64,000 nt of DNA from Mactra quadrangularis (taxonomy: Eukaryota; Mollusca; Bivalvia; Venerida; Mactridae), in contig CM046297.1 in NCBI GenBank assembly GCA_025267735.1, forward strand, positions 17,200,011 to 17,264,010. The letters run 5' to 3'. This document shows, piece after piece, positions 58,704 through 64,000 of the stretch. The notes below the pieces were generated by a model, which made no database searches, had not been told where the DNA came from, and was given only the letters and a program-made list of their open reading frames with translations. Within the stretch, counting starts at the first letter, position 1. Every line of letters begins with the position of its first letter. The translations under genes and the position numbers were made by a program.

Positions 58704-58935
58704 TGACTACAAGATGATCACGTACGTGACACTCATGACTACAAGATAAACACGTGACGCTTTTACTACAAGATTATCATGTGACAGTCATATGACTACA
58801 ATATGGTCACGTGACATTTATGACTACAAGATGGTCATGTGACAGTCATATGACTACAGGATGGTCGTGTGGCATTCATGACTACAAGATGATCACGCGT
58901 CACACATGACTACAACATGATTACGTGACACTCTC
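58704..58935 (+). repeat. Minisatellite, 28-32 bp unit, carrying CACGTG sites
   Basis: Eight copies of a unit like ATGACTACAAGATGGTCACG followed by TGACATTC. The CACGTG core is perfect at 58751-58756 and 58808-58813 (the latter within the palindrome GTCACGTGAC, 58806-58815) and degenerate in others (CATGTGAC, CGTGTGGC, CACGCGTC). Confidence 0.85.
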
Positions 58936-60594
58936 AGATAAAACCGATTCTGTTGCAGTATAAATTTCTCATTCATAAAATGAACTCCATTCTCTTTTTA
59001 TCATAACAGGCACGTGGCAATAAATTCCACAAAATTATCCGCCATAAGTTCAAATTGCCCGGAGTGGAAAATTCACAAACATTATTTAATTGGTACTCAA
59101 TCTTTGTCGATTAGAAGCACGTAGAATACTCGTGCAGGTATGAAAAGAGTGTTATCGTTAATTCACACGTGCACTTTAATGTGAATATCAGGCCTACAGT
59201 AATATGGTATCCCCATCAAAACATATTCTCAACTGTTATAATCATTATATTCGAGGTTTCAAGGAGCTCTTTACTCTATGCTGTAAGATGTTTTTGAGAT
59301 GAGAAGAGAATTATATGTGTTCTTTTATACATAGACGATATGGTAGAGGTTTTTTTGCAAAAAATATACATGACGGTATGGAAGGTTTTTTTCATATTTA
59401 TGTTTATTGTAAGGGGGTATAGTAGGGGTTTTTGAATGTACAATCATATGTTGACGATATGGTAAAAAGGTTTGCTCATGCATTGTATACTGTTGGGTTT
59501 GGCTGGGTGTATTGTGATTTTTAATCGAAGCTCTTAGTATAATAATGGTAGAAAGTTGCTTAACAGTCAAATCAGAGATTTAGCCTTTCCTGGAACGGTG
59601 AGTTGGTTGATTGACCACCGTGACATAACATACACAGATTGTTGCTTCGTCTTTAAGCACAACCAAACAATTATTCCCTGACAACTACACTACCTTAATG
59701 TCTTATATATGAGAATAGGTTTAAAACTCATTAAATAAGGTTTGTTACAATTTTCTTATAAAACTGTTTACACAGAATGAAAAGTTGCTTACATTTCAAA
59801 ACAATTTTGAAACTTTTCTCTAAAAATAGATTTCAACATGTTTGTTTTTGAACTGAACTAAAAACATTCCAAGAAATTTCAATTTTATAAAAAAAGCTAG
59901 ATTTACCCAAGCTCAGAACTGTTTGTTTGTTGGCACCTCTCCTATCATAGAATAAAACACAATTGATGAAAAGTGTTTCTAATGGAATTATAGATAGCAA
60001 GGTTTGTGAGAACTTGTTTCATGAACTAAGGAATGTCTATGGATCATACTGTACTGTAGAACCTTTACTTTAAGGTCATTTCTGATATATGGACAAACTT
60101 CGATAAAACGACCAATTTAAGTACACTTACTTTTGTTAGACCTGTGGTGCTTTTCCCAAAAATTCTTACGATAAAAATCTTCGTAAGTCAAAAGCAAGAA
60201 AGCTTAATAATACGCTCATTTTTTGGCTATCAATTCTAAATATAATAGAATTATGTAGAATTGTGTATACCTTTTGAATATCATTCAAAGTTCAATCTGA
60301 TTTTTGTGAAAAGCACCACAGAATTGTAAACTACAATATTTTACTCACAAATAAAACACCACTTACAATAGCTTAGAGGTCTAACTGAAGGTCTAAATAT
60401 TCGGGGGTTTACTGTACAAAGGATATGTCGATTATTTCACTCGCCATATATTTTATGGTATTTTTATACCAGTTGTGTTAATCAATCAATCTATGTGGAC
60501 CTAAAACTGACCTCTGAAATCCTTGCTAAATAAACTCAAAGAAAACTAAAATTGGAAACAATTAATGATCTAACCCTTTCGACAGTTCGAGGTA
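58936..60594. other. Intergenic, no gene recognised
   Basis: Contains a loose repeat of GACGATATGGTA-AGGTTTTTTT words (59333-59475) that creates a spurious open frame, and a SINE B tail scrap at 59571-59665. No other feature seen. Confidence 0.4.
59571..59665 (+). mobile_element. SINE family B tail scrap
   Basis: AGAGATTTAGCCTTTCCTGG, GTTGATTGACCACCGTGACA and CTTTAAGCACAACCAAACAA follow the order of the family B tail. Confidence 0.5.
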
Positions 60595-60863
60595 TTGTTG
60601 GGTTTAACGCCGTAGCGACACATTGTGTAGGTCATATAACGGCGGTCAGTCCACCTACTCACTGTTCTTGAAAAGAGCATAAGAGCATACTTACGTCTAC
60701 TATGACTACTTCCTACATGATTTAGAATCAACAGTAGGAGGGAGAATGGCCGTAGAAATAATTTCATAACCAAGCTCCACGAAAGTATGCCCCGCCCGAG
60801 AATCGAACCCACGACTCCTCGATCAGTAGACTTGCGTGTTACCAACTGAGCTAGCCGGGCGGC
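60595..60863 (-). mobile_element. SINE family B, full length
   Basis: The least degraded copy: tail complement TTGTTGGGTTTAACGCCGTA, body ATTTCATAACCAAGCTCCAC, head complement AATCGAACCCACGACTCC and ACCAACTGAGCTAGCCGGGC. The head keeps recognisable A and B boxes. The - strand open frame across it is incidental. Confidence 0.8.
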
Positions 60864-62221
60864 TGAACAGTTCCAGGGTATATACATATAGTCACGTGAT
60901 CTTTAGAATGTCAATAAAGTCTTGTTTTTTGTCAAATTCTTGCGACAGCCAAAGATATGAAATATTCAATTAGTTCATAAAATACATTGTTACCAAAACC
61001 TTTCTTTGTAAAAACGTACGTCTGGATAGTTATGTTTAGGATCCGGATTTTTTATTTGTCACAATAATTATTCAAAATGGTCACATTCTTCAGGTATTGC
61101 TGTACTTTACATTCTAAATGAAGCAAGACAGTTTAACAGTAACAAATTATAGTGGACGATATTGGTTGAATGTAAAATTTAACAGTGGTCAGTCAAGAGT
61201 TTGGTGAAATGTTATTCTTTACGCTGAAAGTTTCAAGGTCCATTTAATATTTAAATTATCACCCTAGGTTATTGCAGGGTATAAAAATATACGAAGGTTA
61301 GAATATCAACTTTCTTGTAAATATGCAAAGAATTTATTTCTTTTTAAGTGTTGTTCAATAATAAACTAGTTACAGGTCGTTTTGCTGGTCATGCACCGTC
61401 TGTCCATCTTGAATAGTGAGGAATTTTCACGTCGAAATTGATCAAAGTTTGATGCATACGCTTAAAGACATAAGCACTGGTTGATAACTTAGTCTAGTCT
61501 GACAGTTTTGACGTCGTGAACTTGGTTTTGTCTATATAGGGCCAAATAGGAAACCCTCTGGGTTTTAATAGGGTCAGACAGTGATACTAGATCGAAGTCT
61601 TTGTAGCTATAATAGGCATACAGCTTCCGGCAGCGCAAAGGAAACCTCGAGTTTCAACATGATTCGGACATTGACCCTACATTAGCAAATCGGACATATA
61701 TTTCTAACTATTGCCTTTATACATGTATTAATATAATTATCAAAAAGGCTTTAACATAAGAATTACATCTGAATGATTCTATTTCCAGACATTCGGAAAA
61801 ATCTTCCAAGCAGACGAAATCTTTACAAAGCAGACGCTTATTAAGAAATATGTAAATCTGTAACTCAATAATAATCTTCCTCCACATTATATAAACGTAT
61901 GTTTTCTTTGAAAACTGATACATAAACTATGCATTGAAGACTTCAAACGTTTAGTTTAACTCTTAAATAGAAACAAAAAATGTTCGTCTGCTCATAAAGA
62001 CTGCAGACTATACGCGCACAACTTCTGTATATTTCATCAATTTACATGTTTTATTCGCAAGCAGATGTTTTTAAGGCAAATTTATGACTTTTAGTGCTTT
62101 TGATTTTATGTAGATATTACAAGAGTTATTGAGGTAACGCTGGCAGATGATGAAGTCTGTAGCAGACGATAGGATGGTTGTCAGTTTTTTTTTGCAGCAG
62201 ATGTAATAATGGTTAATTGTG
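60864..62221. other. Intergenic, no gene recognised
   Basis: No coding exon, RNA gene or known repeat family seen. Confidence 0.4.
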
Positions 62222-62240
62222 TGACGTCACAATGACGTCA
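62222..62240. promoter_or_regulatory. Pair of perfect CRE sites
   Basis: TGACGTCA at 62222-62229 and again at 62233-62240, starts 11 bp apart, about one helical turn. CREB/ATF-type bZIP factors bind this palindrome. GTCACGCGCC follows. No gene start is recognised nearby, so this could be a distal element or a promoter of a gene beyond the window. Confidence 0.5.
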
Positions 62241-63148
62241 TCATGGTCACGCGCCCTGCAAACCCTACAAATAGACGTAATACCAACAGAGCCGGGCTGT
62301 ATTTCCATTGTCTTGATTAGAAATTGTCCCTCTCTCGTTAACGTCTCCTATAATAAAGTCCTTTCAAGCAGCTTTTGTTTTACATAATCATGTTGTTTTC
62401 AAACTTAGGTTCAAACGTGTAACCTATGGCTTTAATCGTTTCTACTCGGCACTTTCCCGATTGAGTTCAGATTGCTATAACTAACAATTGAATTTTAGAA
62501 GTTATAACAATTTAATATTTTAGTGACGTACGGTTTTTGTTATTGTTAGACTTTAATGGTATATTGTCAATTGTTCCTGTCTTATTTTAAAGATTCAAAT
62601 TATAAAAAAAACTGTAAACCGTGAACATTTTGTTCGGTCTCAGGGGTGCCTTGATTGCCATAGTTACTCTGTAATAAACTTTGTGGCTGTTCCATTTAGC
62701 AGTTTTCTCTTTAGCTTATCCTAGATCGTGCGATCATTTCCCTTTCATTGGCTTAGTTATAATACAGTTTAATGGTGGTCTCATTAATTAGAAATATTGC
62801 TTTCAATTTTAATAAATCTGTGATAAAATTAACTTTGTAATTTTACATATTTCATGTGATGTTTTCGTGCTATCGAATCTCTTGAATGGCGCCAGGAAAA
62901 GATAAAAAATATCGAGGAAATAAGATAACTAGCGCTATAGTCATGTCGTTTAGAGAAAATTATCTTTTCCCATTTTAGAGAGGATAGAGTCATTGAGTCG
63001 GCTTATTTATAGAAAACCAATTGGTCAGGTTAAGCGTCCCTGGTTACTGGTCAGTGTTTTGCACATTCATTGGCATTCAAACAGACAATGTCTATAGGCA
63101 TCAGAATGTACTGCCAGTATCTCTTTGCAATTTCATAAACATTATTTT
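62241..63148. other. Intergenic, nothing recognised
   Basis: AT-rich. No coding signal or repeat family was identified. Confidence 0.4.
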
Positions 63149-63421
63149 AATGTCACGTCAACACAATTTAGGTTATTTCATACGGTGACTAGCACACCTA
63201 AACTAGCTTTCCTGGACCCTTGTCTATAACCAGTCTCACATACCCTTCCACAAGGCCGGAAACTTCTCCATATACCTTATTAATGGAGGATTTGAAATTA
63301 TTGTCAAGTTTTCTTTGAAGTGTAGGACCATCCCGGGTGAGGGTCGAACCAGCAAGACCTTCGAGACACCAGATTGCAAATCCTATATAATCCAAAGCAA
63401 AGCCACTGCGCCACGAACCCG
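63149..63421 (-). mobile_element. SINE family C
   Basis: Tail complement ATGTCACGTCAACACAATTT at left, AACTAGCTTTCCTGGACCCT and CAAGGCCGGAAACTTCTCCA in the body, head complement GGGTCGAACCAGC...GCCACTGCGCCACGAACCCG at right. The small open frame here is incidental. Confidence 0.75.
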
Positions 63422-63616
63422 AGTGCTTGTTGAAATCTGAACAATATTACATTGTCTCCTTATTGCAAAAATGTAGTACATGTATGCTATATCTTAAATC
63501 TTATATAAATATGAAACGTGCTGCAATGTCGGCCGGCACGGACCTGAACCAAAGACTCTACACGTGTATATTATACAGTCTACGAAATTACGACATGAAA
63601 GAGATTATCGGAACAG

Positions 63617-63745
63617 GTCATTTCAGCATCTAGCACTCTATCTTGTTTGTAGAAATTTGGTTACCCAAAAAGAAATTTTTGGTTGCCCGAACTAGTCATT
63701 GGTTGGTCCGGGCAACCGGATACCCACTATTTTCGTAGACTAGAC
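63617..63745. repeat. Dispersed repeat paired with 23840-23975
   Basis: CATCTAGCACTCTATCTTGT, TTGTAGAAATTTGGTTACCC, GGTTGCCCGAACTAG, GGGCAACCGGATACCCACTA and TTCGTAGACTAGACT line up in order with the other copy. Confidence 0.5.
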
Positions 63746-63821
63746 TGTGTGTATATATACAAGGTGTTCTCGGTTCGGGACCGTGCCACGGTGGGAGTCG
63801 TCTTCGATATTATATATGTAC

Positions 63822-63897
63822 TATATCGAGGCTTGACGAAACACTATTGTTAATCCCTTTATTTTCAAAAAAAGTGTTTCGTTCAGCCCTCGATATA
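63822..63897. repeat. Short palindromic element
   Basis: Left arm TATATCGAGGCTTGACGAAA followed by CACT; right arm complementary to TATATCGAGGGCTGAACGAA and then ACACT. The arms of about 24 bp flank a 27-base AT-rich loop. It may be a tiny MITE or the end of a larger one. Confidence 0.65.
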
Positions 63898-64000
63898 TCA
63901 AGTATGAACAATATTATCTAAGTGCTTGAAAATGTTCCTCAGATTAGGAGAAGATTTCATGCATTCAGAACTTTTTTATGTTGAAAGGAACAGGTGTACG

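Noticed and set aside
55489..62280. Shared word CCCTACARATAGACG at about 55489 and 62266
   Set aside because: Flanks do not align; a 14 of 15 match between two places in 64 kb is expected by chance.
63198..63395. 65-codon - strand open frame
   Set aside because: Entirely inside a SINE family C copy; the same applies to 60570-60887 in SINE family B.

Overview
The window looks like intron-rich, AT-rich animal nuclear DNA, most likely from a lophotrochozoan and probably a bivalve or other mollusc. The grounds are spliceosomal genes with GT-AG introns, a frizzled gene of the Fz1/2/7 class, a carnosine-synthase-like ATP-grasp gene, three families of tRNA-headed SINEs, many short inverted-repeat DNA elements and a GGGAGATAA motif cluster that I associate with bivalve genomes. 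The taxon is an inference, not a proof.

Four protein genes and one tRNA could be assembled exon by exon with consistent splice phases. (1) Positions 2109-14724, + strand: a 14-exon carnosine synthase 1-like gene (1036 residues). (2) Positions 16977-24483, - strand: a 6-exon gene for a 293-residue RING-finger protein with three or four C-terminal membrane segments, which I do not recognise as a named family. (3) Positions 28805-32083, - strand: a 4-exon glyoxylate/hydroxypyruvate reductase (362 residues) with a probable mitochondrial presequence. (4) Positions 33860-36397, + strand: a 2-exon Frizzled receptor (582 residues). A tRNA-Arg(UCU) lies at 53521-53593 on the - strand. Genes 1 and 2 converge; genes 3 and 4 diverge from a shared 1.8 kb upstream region.

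The left half (8-30 kb) is rich in repeats: SINE families here called A, B and C; hAT-like MITEs with intact 8-bp target duplications; CG-rich palindromic MITEs nested in a SINE; foldback elements; and large micro/minisatellites. From about 29.7 to 51.6 kb, around frizzled, I saw no SINE, and the stretch downstream of frizzled is skewed to T and G on the + strand, as in long transcribed untranslated sequence. From 49 to 64 kb there is no protein gene I can support; it holds repeats, the tRNA, a CACGTG-bearing minisatellite, a GGGAGATAA cluster and a pair of perfect CREs. The four genes do not form an obvious pathway. No prokaryotic-type system, CRISPR array or virus was seen.
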